Shown: positions 44,223 to 53,621, numbered from the stretch's first letter. The stretch is 64,000 nucleotides of DNA from Leucobacter denitrificans (GCF_014396385.1 NZ_CP060716.1:62001-126000), one strand, 5' to 3'. Notes: generated by a model from the sequence alone, not told the origin. Numbers and translations: made by a program.

Positions 44223-45242
44223 GTGAGTTCATTTACTGACACTGTTACGCGGTCCGAGGGAGTCAGGTGGCTTCGCTCACGTCGGCTCCGCCGCTCCGGC
44301 CGAGTCACTGTATTCTCCATTGTTACTGCGGGTCTCATGTCGTTATTCGGCATTCTCGGTGCCTTCGAATTATTTGAAGATGACATCACCCGGTTCGAGA
44401 CCTACCTGTCAATTGCGATACTTGCTGTCGGGCTCCTCGTGGGCTGCTTTGTCTTTCTGCTCAAGCGGGAGCTTCCTTACTGGTTTGGGATCGCGTTCAT
44501 AATCTCGCATGCCTCCGTGCAGGTGTATTACCTCGGTTTCTCTGACGAAGGTCAGAACGCGATCGCTGGTCTTCAAGAACTGCCGGTAATGGGGATGTAT
44601 TTCGCTTGGTTCTATGGCCCCCGCATCGCACGGATCGGACAGGCGCTCATTCTCGTCGCAGTGATGTGGGCAGCAGCAGGAGGTATTTTTACTACTCTGT
44701 TGCCACTCTTGGGCATTCCGAATCTCATTGGCGTCACGATGTTCACTTGGTTGTGTGTGGAAGTGGGCCTCCTCATGCGGAAGAGAGTCTGGGGTGAAGC
44801 ACAGACAGATGAGCTAACAGGCGTACTCAATCGCCGGGGGTTCGTGGCTCGGGCACAGAAAGAACTCGAACGGGCGAGTCGATACCACTATCCACTCAGT
44901 CTCGCCATAATCGATCTCGACGACTTCAAGTGCGTGAATGACACTGGTGGGCACGCCGCAGGCGACGATCTACTGCGTACGTTGACGAGTCAGTGGAAGT
45001 CGCTCTGCCGATCTTCTGACCTGATCGGAAGACTTGGTGGTGACGAATTCGTCATTCTGCTGCCGGAATCCCATCTCGCAGAGAGTGAAGTGGTGATGGG
45101 GCGTCTCCGCCAGCTGGCAGTTCATCCTTGGTCGTGGGGCATCGCCGAGGCAGAGTCGGGGGATACTCTCGAGCAGCTCCTCCAGCGCGCAGATGAAGCG
45201 ATGTATGGCGAGAAACGCGGACGCAGTTCACAGCGCTCTTAG
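44223..45242 (+). CDS. GGDEF diguanylate cyclase with membrane sensor part
   Basis: This 339-residue protein starts at GTG 44223 with AAAGGAG eight bases upstream. About six membrane helices fill residues 30-185. The catalytic domain follows: GVLNRRGF, DLDDFKCVND, intact GGDEF at 272-276, and a product-inhibition site RSSD at 263-266 in the correct place. It should make c-di-GMP from two GTP and be feedback-inhibited. Signal sensed by the membrane part is unknown. It is divergent from the EAL gene (about 66 bases apart) and convergent with dprA. Confidence 0.9.
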   Translation: MSSFTDTVTRSEGVRWLRSRRLRRSGRVTVFSIVTAGLMSLFGILGAFELFEDDITRFETYLSIAILAVGLLVGCFVFLLKRELPYWFGIAFIISHASVQVYYLGFSDEGQNAIAGLQELPVMGMYFAWFYGPRIARIGQALILVAVMWAAAGGIFTTLLPLLGIPNLIGVTMFTWLCVEVGLLMRKRVWGEAQTDELTGVLNRRGFVARAQKELERASRYHYPLSLAIIDLDDFKCVNDTGGHAAGDDLLRTLTSQWKSLCRSSDLIGRLGGDEFVILLPESHLAESEVVMGRLRQLAVHPWSWGIAEAESGDTLEQLLQRADEAMYGEKRGRSSQRS

Positions 45243-45260
45243 CAAACATCATCGGCTCGG

Positions 45261-46535
45261 TCACTCATTCCTGGTGAGCGCCCAAAGGACTGTTCCGCCA
45301 CTTGTATTTACTCGCTGCTCGACGTGGCCCAGTAGTTCAAGTTCGGTCAAAGTCTCTCGTGCTTCTTGCTGAGTGATTCCAGCGTGTTTTGCTACCTTGG
45401 AGAGTTCTCTTCCGCCTCGCAAGGGGAGTGCGTCGAGAATCCGAACATGCACAGAAGGCTGTCGGTTGAACTCACCGTCGGAGTCAATTTCCAGGAGATC
45501 TCGCCCAAACAGCGCATCTGAATTCGTGCCCAAGAGATCGAGGAGTTCAGTTCCATTCGTTATGAGAGACGCTCCGTATTCTCGGATCAATCGATGGCAT
45601 CCCGCAGATGCGGCAGAGGTGATAGGGCCCGGAACCGCTCCGAGTGGTCGACCTATTTCCGCTCCGTGCCCTGCAGTGTTCAAAGTTCCTGAGCGTGTAC
45701 CTGCTTCTGTAACAAGGATTGCCCGAGATAAAGCTGCAATCAGTCGATTGCGCTGTAAGAAACGCCATCTAGTCGGGGCAGTGCCCGGCACAAGCTCGGA
45801 GCATACCGCGCCAAGTTCGGCGATGCGTGAAATGAGCTGATCGTGTGACGCGGGGTACGGTCGATCCGCGCCTCCTGCAAGAACCGCGATTGTAGGAGCC
45901 TCGACTGCGAGAGCCGTGCGGTGTGCAACCGCGTCAACCCCGTAGGCTGCGCCAGAGACGACTGAGAATCCTGCCGCACAAGCGTCTCCGGTGAGTTCAG
46001 CAGTGATTTGACTGCCATAGCCTGTGCAAGCTCGAGCTCCAACGACCGCGAGCGATGGCTGGGAGAGCAATCTGGGCTCCCCGCGTACCCACAACATATG
46101 TGGGGTGTGAGCGCCCAGATCGTTGAGTGCCTCTGGCCAGTCTGGATCTTCAGGAACAAGTAGTCGCATTCCGAGTGTTGTCGCAATACGTAGGTCATCC
46201 ATCGTGGCTACCCGATCGAGCCGTGGCCGCCAGCGCTGAAGAGCACTTGTGAGTTGTGATGGCTGGAGTGGTTCGCGATCACAAGAAGGGAGATTCTGCA
46301 CAATGTCGTGGCCGCTAGACGATGACATTAGGAAATCGAGTGCAGGAAGAACCCCGAGCGTTGCGATAAGTGATCCGGCAAGTGCATCTCCGGGCTCACT
46401 GACTCTCGACCAAATTGATCGAGCAAGCCGGACTGCGATGTTTCCCTGGTCACCGCTCAAGGGCTCTATGAGATTGCATAGTTCGAGATCATTAAGAAGA
46501 GTCGAACCTTCTCGTATGGGCGACCTATTATTCAT
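45261..46535 (-). CDS. dprA: DNA processing protein DprA
   Basis: This 424-residue protein has the Rossmann-like DprA domain: LAVVGARACTGYGSQ, FSVVSGAAYGVDAVAH, TIAVLAGGADRPYP, LQRNRLIAALSRAILVTEAGTRSGTLNTA and the downstream PLGAVPGP. A C-terminal winged helix follows (RILDALPLRGGRELSKVA, GHVEQRV). An N-terminal 80-residue helical part precedes it. DprA loads RecA on single-stranded DNA during transformation. ATG 46535 overlaps the yifB stop (ATGA), so both belong to the yraN-yifB-dprA operon. Confidence 0.92.
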   Translation of the reverse strand: MNNRSPIREGSTLLNDLELCNLIEPLSGDQGNIAVRLARSIWSRVSEPGDALAGSLIATLGVLPALDFLMSSSSGHDIVQNLPSCDREPLQPSQLTSALQRWRPRLDRVATMDDLRIATTLGMRLLVPEDPDWPEALNDLGAHTPHMLWVRGEPRLLSQPSLAVVGARACTGYGSQITAELTGDACAAGFSVVSGAAYGVDAVAHRTALAVEAPTIAVLAGGADRPYPASHDQLISRIAELGAVCSELVPGTAPTRWRFLQRNRLIAALSRAILVTEAGTRSGTLNTAGHGAEIGRPLGAVPGPITSAASAGCHRLIREYGASLITNGTELLDLLGTNSDALFGRDLLEIDSDGEFNRQPSVHVRILDALPLRGGRELSKVAKHAGITQQEARETLTELELLGHVEQRVNTSGGTVLWALTRNE

Positions 46536-48097
46536 ACTGTTGCTCCTCCTCGTAGCTCTAACGCTTGTGCGAGTTCGCGGCGTCCGGGCCTGTTTCTTCC
46601 TGCGAGGTCAGCGATTGACCAAGCGAGCCTAAGCGTTCGGTCGTATCCGCGCATCGTGAGCGCACCGAGTGAAAGTGCACGGTCGATGATGAATGTGTCG
46701 TCTTTGGGGAGACGGAGCTCCGGGCCTCGAAGCCAGTCGCCGGTCACTTCGCTGTTGACACTCCACGGCGTATGAGAGAGTCGAGCCGAGGCGCGAGCCC
46801 GCGCCTCTCTCACTCGATCGAGCAGTTCGGAACTCGTTGTGCGTGATTGTCCCGTTGCTTCTTGATATTGAGCATTCGCCACACGACGAACGGTGAGCCG
46901 AAGGTCGATGCGGTCATTCAATGGCCCTGAAATTCTCTGCATATACCGCACCCGAGTAGCAGGTGTGCACCGACACTGGGGCGCAGTTTCTGGTGCTCCC
47001 GCGTTCCCGCATGGGCATGGGTTAGCTGCAAGAACGAGTTGAATTCTCGCGGGAAGTGTCGTTCGTACGTGAGCACGCATGATGTCGATCGTCCCTGATT
47101 CGAGTGGCTGTCTGAGGTTATCGAGTATCTTTCGACCAAACTCTGGCGCTTCATCTAGAAAAAGCACTCCATGGCAGGCGCGTGTGAGTGCCCCAGGTCG
47201 AATGCCGCGGCTATCGCCACTCCCAGAGATCGCGGCTGAGGTCGCGGTGTGGTGAGCGCGCACGAAAGGCGGTCGAGTGATGAGCGTGTTTACCTGCGAC
47301 CCATCGAGTGAAGCGATACTGCTCACTGTGAGCGACTCGCTCGGTGATAGGTCAGGCAGAACCGTTGGAAGTCGCTCGGCCAGCAGCGTTTTACCCGCAC
47401 CCGGAGGTCCGAGAAGAGAGACATGGTGTCGGCCCGCAGCTGCAATCACCATTGCCTCAACAGCTTCGGGCTGTCCCACGACGTCAGCCATGTCGGGGGT
47501 GTCTGCATGGCGGGCAGGTTCGGATCCAGCACTTTTCCTAGATGTCGATACTTGGGATGACTCCCGCGGGTCGAATGGATCTCCACGATGCCAGGCGACA
47601 GCGCTAGAAAGATCACCTACTTCAATTACTTCGATTCCGTGAACCAGCCGCGCCTCAGCACCACCCTCGTGAGGAACCATCACTCGTGTGAATCCAAGTT
47701 CTTTTGCCGCAATGACGGCACTCAGGAGTCCCACCGGTCGTCGAACGCTTCCATCCAGCCCGAGTTCTCCAATATGCGCTGTCTCTGCGAGCCTGGTAAT
47801 TGGAAGGTGCTGCGATGCGGCGAGGGCTGCAAGCGCGATCGCGAGGTCAAAGCTGGAACCCTGCTTGGGTAGGGCTGCCGGGGCTAGATTAATTGTGACC
47901 AGGCGGTCTGACAGGGGGAGTCCGGCTTGTGCTGTTGCGGTGCGTACCCGCTGCTTGGCTTCCGAAAGTGAAGCATCAGGAAGACCGATGATTACCATTC
48001 CCGGGAGCTGTTGAGACACTGCAGCTTCTACCATCACCGTTGTCCCAGCTAGCCCGGTGAGCGCAATTGCGGCGGCTTGGCAGACGCATCTGCTCAC
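46532..48097 (-). CDS. YifB/ComM-type Mg-chelatase-like AAA ATPase
   Basis: This 521-residue protein has the ChlI-like N-terminal subdomain (VEAAVSQQLPGMVIIGLPDASLSEAKQRV), the AAA core with Walker A GPPGAGKTLLAERLP and Walker B GVLFLDEAPEFG, and a cysteine-containing segment CPCGNAGAPETAPQCRCTP before the C-terminal domain (SGPLNDRIDLRL). Family members help branch migration in natural transformation (ComM). The GTG start at 48097 overlaps the yraN stop in GTGA, and the stop overlaps the dprA start. Confidence 0.9.
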   Translation of the reverse strand: MSRCVCQAAAIALTGLAGTTVMVEAAVSQQLPGMVIIGLPDASLSEAKQRVRTATAQAGLPLSDRLVTINLAPAALPKQGSSFDLAIALAALAASQHLPITRLAETAHIGELGLDGSVRRPVGLLSAVIAAKELGFTRVMVPHEGGAEARLVHGIEVIEVGDLSSAVAWHRGDPFDPRESSQVSTSRKSAGSEPARHADTPDMADVVGQPEAVEAMVIAAAGRHHVSLLGPPGAGKTLLAERLPTVLPDLSPSESLTVSSIASLDGSQVNTLITRPPFVRAHHTATSAAISGSGDSRGIRPGALTRACHGVLFLDEAPEFGRKILDNLRQPLESGTIDIMRAHVRTTLPARIQLVLAANPCPCGNAGAPETAPQCRCTPATRVRYMQRISGPLNDRIDLRLTVRRVANAQYQEATGQSRTTSSELLDRVREARARASARLSHTPWSVNSEVTGDWLRGPELRLPKDDTFIIDRALSLGALTMRGYDRTLRLAWSIADLAGRNRPGRRELAQALELRGGATV

Positions 48098-48489
48098 GAG
48101 ATGCTCCGAAGATGGACAACCTGCGGGGCAGGTGCGTTCGACTGGAGCGTGATGCCGATTCCATCGATTCTAAGTCTGCCCCCGCGAACGTTTCGTTCTC
48201 GAGACCACTCGAGCAGCAACCGTCTAAGCCTTGCTACTTTTTGAGGCGTAATTGCTTCAAGAGGGGAACCGAACCCTGTTCCACTGCGCGTCTTCACTTC
48301 AACCGCGACAGTGGTTTTCCCTTCCCGCATGATGAGGTCGAGCTCACCGTAGCGACAGCGCCAATTTCGCTCGATGAGGTGAAATCCGCGTTCGAGCAGG
48401 TACTGCTCAGCAAAGCCCTCACCCTTCGCTCCAAGAACCTGGTTGTGAAAGGTTCTGGAGGGCTCCTTTGTTGTCTGCAACTTGTTCAT
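48094..48489 (-). CDS. YraN family (UPF0102) nuclease-like protein
   Basis: This 131-residue protein has the UPF0102 signature: GAKGEGFAEQYLLERGF, CRYGELDLIMREGKT and VAVEVKTRSGTGFGSP. The D ... E-x-K arrangement is like a PD-(D/E)XK nuclease, but activity is not established. ATG 48489 has AAGGAGG six bases upstream. It is the first gene of the yraN-yifB-dprA operon, which is the usual arrangement in actinobacteria. Confidence 0.9.
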   Translation of the reverse strand: MNKLQTTKEPSRTFHNQVLGAKGEGFAEQYLLERGFHLIERNWRCRYGELDLIMREGKTTVAVEVKTRSGTGFGSPLEAITPQKVARLRRLLLEWSRERNVRGGRLRIDGIGITLQSNAPAPQVVHLRSIS

Positions 48490-48636
48490 TTATGCCTCCT
48501 TGCACGTAATCATGGGCGGATCAAGAATGTCGCTCGGGCGAAGAGCGAGAAATGTGGAGAACTTTGCCCGGACCCTGCATAAAAGCTTGTTGTGAACGGA
48601 GTGCGCTCATGGTTCTGCGCTTCACGATGCGGGTGG
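48490..48636. other. Upstream region between yraN and the rpsB promoter
   Basis: About 147 bases that must carry the yraN operon promoter (minus strand) and upstream elements of rpsB. No open frame with a start site and no repeat is seen. Confidence 0.5.
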
Positions 48637-48642
48637 TAGACT
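48637..48642 (+). promoter_or_regulatory. Putative -10 element (TAGACT) of the rpsB promoter
   Basis: TAGACT is followed at about seven bases by a plausible start of transcription near 48649, giving a leader of about 160 bases. No clear -35 is visible. Confidence 0.45.
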
Positions 48643-48807
48643 TGGCAACTGCATCTCGTAAGAGGTGACTTCGCGTGCCCACTTGTCAGTGTGAAACCAT
48701 CGGTCCCTGTAAAGGGCGGTTAAACCTGCGGGCACTAGGATCTGGTCGCATTTGCGGCCGATACAACCGAAAGGTGCGGGTTTTCGCACCAGAAAAGGAG
48801 AACGGCA
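48643..48807 (+). promoter_or_regulatory. 5' leader of rpsB with two hairpins
   Basis: The leader has a GGTCGC/GCGGCC stem at 48744-48759 and a perfect GGTGCG(GGTTTT)CGCACC hairpin at 48773-48790, right before the AAAAGGAG site. Ribosomal protein S2 controls its own mRNA in other bacteria, and such structures could be the binding site; this is inference. Confidence 0.4.
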
Positions 48808-49674
48808 ATGGCCGTCGTAACTATGCGTCAGCTGCTCGACAGCGGCGTCCACTTTGGACATCAGACCCGTCGTTGGAACCCGAAGATGAAGCGTTTCATT
48901 TTCACTGAGCGTTCGGGTATCTACATCATCGACCTTCAGCAGTCGCTCACCTACATTGACGCAGCATATGACTTTGTGAAGCAGACCGTTGCACGCGGCG
49001 GTTCGGTGCTCTTCGTTGGCACCAAGAAGCAGGCTCAGGAGGCTATTTCTGAGCAGGCAACTCGCGTAAATCAGCCTTTCGTGAACCAGCGCTGGCTCGG
49101 TGGTCTTCTCACTAACTTCCAGACTGTTACCGGTCGCCTTGAGCGCATGAAGGAGCTCGAGCAGCTCGACTTTGAGGGGGGCACCTCCGGCTTCACGAAG
49201 AAGGAACTCCTTCTCAAGAAGCGTGAGCTCGACAAGCTTCAGAAGTCGCTCGGTGGTATCCGTCACATGAGCAAGACTCCGTCGGCTCTCTGGGTAGTCG
49301 ATACCAAGAAGGAGCACCTCGCGATCGACGAGGCGAAGAAGCTGGGTATCCCAGTTATTGCTATCCTCGACACCAACTGTGATCCCGACGAGGTCAGCTA
49401 CCCGATCCCGGGCAACGACGATGCGATTCGTTCGGTTGCACTGCTTACCCGCGTGATTGCTGATGCTGTAGCGGAGGGGCTCATGGAGCGCCACCAGAAG
49501 CCTGCTGAGGGCGAGGCTGCTGCGGAACCGCTTGCTGAGTGGGAAGTTGAGCTCTTGGGAGCTGACAAGGCTGAGGAGCCGGCAGCTGAGTCTTCGGCAG
49601 AAGCAGAAGAAACACCTGAAGCAAAGGCTCCTGCCGCTGAAGAAGCTGCAGTAGAAGCTCCCGCTGCCGAGTAA
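48808..49674 (+). CDS. rpsB: 30S ribosomal protein S2
   Basis: This 288-residue protein is S2: [102 protein letters not shown], all conserved parts, here abbreviated in short runs. The last 45 residues are a Glu/Ala-rich tail ([17 protein letters not shown]), longer than in E. coli but common in actinobacteria. ATG 48808 has AAAAGGAG upstream. A hairpin separates it from tsf. Confidence 0.97.
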   Translation: MAVVTMRQLLDSGVHFGHQTRRWNPKMKRFIFTERSGIYIIDLQQSLTYIDAAYDFVKQTVARGGSVLFVGTKKQAQEAISEQATRVNQPFVNQRWLGGLLTNFQTVTGRLERMKELEQLDFEGGTSGFTKKELLLKKRELDKLQKSLGGIRHMSKTPSALWVVDTKKEHLAIDEAKKLGIPVIAILDTNCDPDEVSYPIPGNDDAIRSVALLTRVIADAVAEGLMERHQKPAEGEAAAEPLAEWEVELLGADKAEEPAAESSAEAEETPEAKAPAAEEAAVEAPAAE

Positions 49675-49690
49675 CGAACCCCATACATCT

Positions 49691-49721
49691 GGAGTGCGAG
49701 GCGCCCTGCGTCTCGCACTCC
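49691..49721 (+). terminator. Hairpin between rpsB and tsf
   Basis: GGAGTGCGAG pairs perfectly with CTCGCACTCC across an 11-base loop, with no T run. It may be a partial terminator or a processing site that lowers tsf expression relative to rpsB. Confidence 0.6.
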
Positions 49722-49750
49722 GTTGAACTAAAACGACAAGGAGTCACACA

Positions 49751-50581
49751 ATGGCTGCAGTAAGCATGGCCGCTGTGAAGGAGCTGCGCGACCGTCTCGG
49801 CGCCGGCATGGTTGACAGCAAGAACGCGCTCGTTGAAGCCGAGGGCGACATTGAAAAGGCGATCGAAATCCTTCGTCTGAAGGGTTTGAAGGGCGTTGCA
49901 AAGCGCGGCGACCGCGAAGCAAGCGAGGGTCTCGTTGCTGCAAAGCAGAGCGACAACGCTGCAACGATCATCGAGCTTGTTTGCGAGACTGATTTCGTAG
50001 CGAAGAACGAGAAGTTTATTGCGCTTTCGGAGCAGGTCATCGACGCAGTTGTTGCTGCGGGCGCGAGCAACGCTGAGGAAGGCCTTGCGGCCACAGCAGG
50101 TGACAAGACCGTTGCTGAACTCATCAATGACGAGTCGGCAATTATCGGTGAGCGCATCGTGCTTCGCCGTGTTGATCGCATTGAAGCACCGAGCACCGCT
50201 GTATACCTTCACCGCACCTCCAAGGACCTCCCGCCGCAGATTGGCGTGGTTGTCGGGTACGAAGGCGCAGATGACAAGGTCGCACTGAGCATTGCTCAGC
50301 ACATCTCTTTCGCAGAGCCTCTGTACGTGAATCGCGACGAGGTTCCTGCTGCCGATGTCGAGAAGGAGCGCGAGATCGTTACCGAAATCTCGAAGAACGA
50401 AGGCAAGCCTGAGGCCGCACTTCCGAAGATCGTCGAGGGTCGACTCAATGCGTTCTTCAAGCAGGTTGTGCTCAACGAACAGGTACACGCACTCGACGCT
50501 GACAAGCGCGACGTTGCAAAGGTTGCAGATGCCGCAGGCATTAAGGTAACCGGATTTACCCGTTGCAAGGTAGGCGCCTAA
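49751..50581 (+). CDS. tsf: Elongation factor Ts
   Basis: This 276-residue protein is EF-Ts, the guanine nucleotide exchange factor for EF-Tu. The UBA-like N-terminus (MAAVKELRDRLGAGMVDSK, DIEKAIEILR) is followed by AAKRGDREASEGLV-type and CETDFVAKNEKF segments that contact EF-Tu. The C-terminus has the coiled-coil region with LNEQVHALDADKRDV. ATG 49751 has AAGGAG upstream. It follows rpsB in the usual order and ends before a strong terminator. Confidence 0.97.
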   Translation: MAAVSMAAVKELRDRLGAGMVDSKNALVEAEGDIEKAIEILRLKGLKGVAKRGDREASEGLVAAKQSDNAATIIELVCETDFVAKNEKFIALSEQVIDAVVAAGASNAEEGLAATAGDKTVAELINDESAIIGERIVLRRVDRIEAPSTAVYLHRTSKDLPPQIGVVVGYEGADDKVALSIAQHISFAEPLYVNRDEVPAADVEKEREIVTEISKNEGKPEAALPKIVEGRLNAFFKQVVLNEQVHALDADKRDVAKVADAAGIKVTGFTRCKVGA

Positions 50582-50591
50582 CTTCATGTAT

Positions 50592-50622
50592 CAAGACCCG
50601 GGCCGAAGTGGCCCGGGTCTTG
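50592..50622 (+). terminator. Terminator after tsf
   Basis: A perfect 13-base stem (CAAGACCCGGGCC) with a GAAGT loop starts 11 bases after the tsf stop. Confidence 0.9.
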
Positions 50623-50734
50623 TGCTGTGTGGGGCGCTAGGCTTGTAAATTAGGCAAAGTTGCGCTTTCGCGTCTGGGCTTCATGCCTGGCGAATGCCGA
50701 TGACATCTGCGAAGTAGTACGAACGGAGAATGCT

Positions 50735-51454
50735 ATGACTGACCTACCGAACCGTAAGCGAAGAGTGTTACTCAAGCTTTCAGGTGAAGCTTTTGGTGGC
50801 GGAACGCTCGGTGTCAACCCAGATGTGGTTAGTCAGATCGCCCAGGAGATCGCGGCATCGCTCGAGGATGCAGAAGTCGCTGTAGTCGTTGGCGGAGGCA
50901 ACTTTTTCCGAGGTGCTGAACTCTCCCAGCGCGGCATGGATCGAGGCCGGGCAGACTACATGGGCATGCTTGGTACGGTCATGAATGCTCTCGCGCTCCA
51001 GGATTTTCTGGAGCAAGCTGGTGTGGAAACCCGAGTCCAGTCTGCAATTACAATGACGCAGGTTGCAGAGACTTACATTCCGTTGCGTGCGATTCGTCAC
51101 TTAGAGAAGGGCCGCGTGGTGATATTTGGTGCCGGCGCCGGTCTTCCATATTTCTCCACCGATACTGTTTCTGCACAACGGGCACTTGAAATCCACGCGG
51201 ATGAAGTGCTTGTGGCAAAGAACGGGGTCGATGGCGTCTACACTGCAGATCCGGCAAAGGATCCAAATGCAACGCTCATCAGTGACATAAGTTACGGAGA
51301 AGCGCTCGTGCAGGGACTTAAGGTTGTTGATTCAACCGCGTTTAGCCTGTGCATGGATAACGGCATGCCGATGCGAGTCTTTGGCATGGAACCAGAAGGA
51401 AACGTGACCGCAGCAATCCGTGGCGAGAAGCTCGGTACTGTAGTTCACAGTTAA
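50735..51454 (+). CDS. pyrH: UMP kinase
   Basis: This 239-residue enzyme phosphorylates UMP to UDP for pyrimidine nucleotide synthesis. It has the amino acid kinase fold: [76 protein letters not shown] 50735 with GGAG upstream gives the standard length; an upstream in-frame extension to 50660 has no similarity. A TAGGCT element at 50638-50643 would start an mRNA with a leader of about 85 bases. The order rpsB-tsf-pyrH-frr is typical. Confidence 0.97.
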   Translation: MTDLPNRKRRVLLKLSGEAFGGGTLGVNPDVVSQIAQEIAASLEDAEVAVVVGGGNFFRGAELSQRGMDRGRADYMGMLGTVMNALALQDFLEQAGVETRVQSAITMTQVAETYIPLRAIRHLEKGRVVIFGAGAGLPYFSTDTVSAQRALEIHADEVLVAKNGVDGVYTADPAKDPNATLISDISYGEALVQGLKVVDSTAFSLCMDNGMPMRVFGMEPEGNVTAAIRGEKLGTVVHS

Positions 51455-51574
51455 ATTCGCACTGGCAACAATTTGAGTGCTCCGATAATCACAGCGGCGC
51501 ACCGCTAAACTTGAAAGCACTGCATACTGCCGGTAAGCAGTGGGTGCAGACACTATTTGTGGAGGAGAAGTAGC

Positions 51575-52129
51575 GTGATCAATGAGGTCTTTGCAGACGC
51601 CAAAGAGCGTATGAACAAGGCAGTTGAAGCGGCGAAGGAGTCGTTTGCTACTGTGCGAACTGGCCGAGCAAATCCTGCCCTACTCCAGAACGTCACCGTA
51701 GATTATTACGGGACTCCGACACCGCTTCCGCAACTCGCATCAGTCACAAACCAAGATGCACGCAGTCTCTTGATCACGCCATACGACAAGGGCGCGATGA
51801 AAGAAATCGAACAGGCGATCCGCGATATGCATAATCTCGGCGCGAACCCATCGAATGATGGCAACGTGATTCGCGTCACGCTCCCCGAGCTCACCGAGGA
51901 GCGCCGCAAAGAGTTCGTCAAGATTGTGAAGAACCGTGCAGAAGACGCTCGTGTCGCAGTTCGCAATGTGCGCCGCAGCACCAAGGACGAACTTGACGCC
52001 TTGAAGAGTGAAGTTGGCGAAGATGAGATCACTCGCGCCGAAAAAGAACTCGAGGCACTGACGAAGCAGTTCGTCGATCAGGTCGACGATGCGCTGAAGC
52101 GCAAAGAAACAGAGCTTTTGGAGGTCTGA
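51575..52129 (+). CDS. frr: Ribosome recycling factor
   Basis: This 184-residue protein is RRF, which splits the ribosome after termination together with EF-G. The three-helix bundle and central domain show as [73 protein letters not shown] and [16 protein letters not shown] 51575 is preceded by GGAGGAGA. A TAAACT at 51506-51511 could be the promoter -10. It leads an operon with cdsA and a DivIVA-repeat gene. Confidence 0.97.
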   Translation: MINEVFADAKERMNKAVEAAKESFATVRTGRANPALLQNVTVDYYGTPTPLPQLASVTNQDARSLLITPYDKGAMKEIEQAIRDMHNLGANPSNDGNVIRVTLPELTEERRKEFVKIVKNRAEDARVAVRNVRRSTKDELDALKSEVGEDEITRAEKELEALTKQFVDQVDDALKRKETELLEV

Positions 52130-52134
52130 ACTCC

Positions 52135-53058
52135 ATGACGGAGAAGGGCCGACGCGACGAGATTCGAGCGCAATTCGATTCAACGCGCGCTCATCTCGAA
52201 GCTGCGAATGCCCGAATTGAGCAGCGAGCAGGTCGTAATCTGTTCCTTGCAATCGGAGTAGGCCTGCTACTCGGTGCAGCTTTTCTTGGCAGCTTGTTCA
52301 TTGTCAAAGATTTGTTCGCGGCTTTTGTGCTCCTTATCGCCGTGGTGGCATCTATCGAGCTCGCAACGGCATTCCGCGTTGCTGGGAGACGCGTACCGCG
52401 GATCGGTGTGGCGCTCGGCGCAGTCATGATCGTCGCCGCGGCATATTTCTGGGGTGCAGAAGGTATGCTGCTGGGCCTCTTCGCGGCAGCAACACTGCTC
52501 ACACTCTGGCGGTTAGTTGAGGGGCTTTTCGCACGTTCGTCGATCGTGCCCAAAACGCTTGTGCGTGATGTGTTTTCGGGACTTTTTGCGCTGGTGTATG
52601 TGCCATTCTTGGCCGGTTTCGCAGTGTTGTTGTTGGCTGCCCCGAACGGTGAGTGGTGGGTATTTGCAATGGTCCTCCTCACTGTTTCAGTTGACATTGG
52701 TGCGTATGCAGCGGGAGTCACCCTCGGCAAACACAAGATGACGCCTCGGATTAGCCCAAATAAGACCTGGGAGGGCTTCGGTGGCGCGGCTATTGTCGCC
52801 ATGGTTGCTGGCGTCATTGTCTCGATATTTGCGCTCCATGAGCCCTGGTGGGTCGGCATCATTTTTGGCGCGCTTGTGCTGCTTACAGCCACAGGCGGAG
52901 ACCTCACGGAGTCGCTGATCAAGCGAAATCTTAAGGTTAAAGATATGAGTAATTGGATACCGGGGCATGGCGGCTTGCTCGACCGATTGGACTCACTGCT
53001 GCCATCGACGGTCGTCGCCTATGGGCTTGCCCTAGTGCTTGGAGTGGTGGCGTCGTGA
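52135..53058 (+). CDS. cdsA: Phosphatidate cytidylyltransferase
   Basis: This 307-residue membrane enzyme makes CDP-diacylglycerol from CTP and phosphatidic acid. An N-terminal cytoplasmic stretch of about 35 residues precedes roughly eight helices. The family signature is present: GKHKMTPRISPNKTWEGFGG and GDLTESLIKRNLKVKDMSN, IPGHGGLLDRLDSL, with the conserved Asp residues. ATG 52135 lies five bases after frr. Its TGA overlaps the GTG of the next gene. Confidence 0.95.
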   Translation: MTEKGRRDEIRAQFDSTRAHLEAANARIEQRAGRNLFLAIGVGLLLGAAFLGSLFIVKDLFAAFVLLIAVVASIELATAFRVAGRRVPRIGVALGAVMIVAAAYFWGAEGMLLGLFAAATLLTLWRLVEGLFARSSIVPKTLVRDVFSGLFALVYVPFLAGFAVLLLAAPNGEWWVFAMVLLTVSVDIGAYAAGVTLGKHKMTPRISPNKTWEGFGGAAIVAMVAGVIVSIFALHEPWWVGIIFGALVLLTATGGDLTESLIKRNLKVKDMSNWIPGHGGLLDRLDSLLPSTVVAYGLALVLGVVAS

Positions 53059-53621
53059 GTCAAGAATCACAAATGAATAGTCCGTTTCCGATGACCAAAG
53101 GTCGCGAAAAGGGCTATCAGCCGAAACAGGTTGATGAGTTTCTCGACCGGGCGCGATCCGCGTACGAAGATAATGAGGCGCCGCCGCTGACTGCTGCAGA
53201 TGTTCGGAATCTGGCGTTCAAGCTTCAGCGGCATGGTTATGTTCCTAGGTACGTAGACGCAGCGCTTGACAGGCTCGAAGACGTGTTCTTTGAGCGTGAG
53301 CGTCGTGCTCAGATGCGAGAAGTCGGTGAGGATGCCTGGTGGCAGGCTACCCGCGGTCTCTTATCTGAGGTGAGAGGGCGGATCGATCGTCCCCGTGGTA
53401 AGCGGTTCCGTAGGCGAGGCTGGTTCGCAAGAGGTTACCGCCGTTCGCAGGTCGATGCGTTTCTCGATCGCATTGGCGAGATGTTTAGGAATCGCGAAGT
53501 GTCTGTGACATCGAGTGAGGTCCGGGAAGTCGTATTCCATCCGCAATGGAGAGGATATGACGAAGCCCAGGTCGACGCTCTGCTCGATTCGCTCGTGGAC
53601 ATCATCCTTTCGACTAGATAA
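53055..53621 (+). CDS. DivIVA-repeat (DivI1A) domain protein
   Basis: This 188-residue protein starts at GTG 53055, overlapping the cdsA stop in GTGA. It has three related DivIVA-type motifs: GREKGYQPKQVDEFLDRARSAY near residue 18, FARGYRRSQVDAFLDRIGEMF near 125, and WRGYDEAQVDALLDSLVDII near the C-terminus. A fourth weaker one is HGYVPRYVDAALDRLEDVFF. Between them is a basic RPRGKRFRRRGWF stretch. The motif in DivIVA binds curved membrane; this small protein has no long coiled coil. The family (TIGR03543/03544) is actinobacterial and of unknown function, probably linked to polar growth. Confidence 0.82.
   Translation: MSQESQMNSPFPMTKGREKGYQPKQVDEFLDRARSAYEDNEAPPLTAADVRNLAFKLQRHGYVPRYVDAALDRLEDVFFERERRAQMREVGEDAWWQATRGLLSEVRGRIDRPRGKRFRRRGWFARGYRRSQVDAFLDRIGEMFRNREVSVTSSEVREVVFHPQWRGYDEAQVDALLDSLVDIILSTR

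Noticed and set aside
48622..49494. A 290-codon open frame opposite rpsB
   Set aside because: Shadow of a highly expressed ribosomal protein gene; covers its promoter and leader.
49481..50587. A 368-codon open frame opposite tsf and the end of rpsB
   Set aside because: Cys/Leu-rich with no known domain; it arises from strong codon bias of tsf read in reverse.
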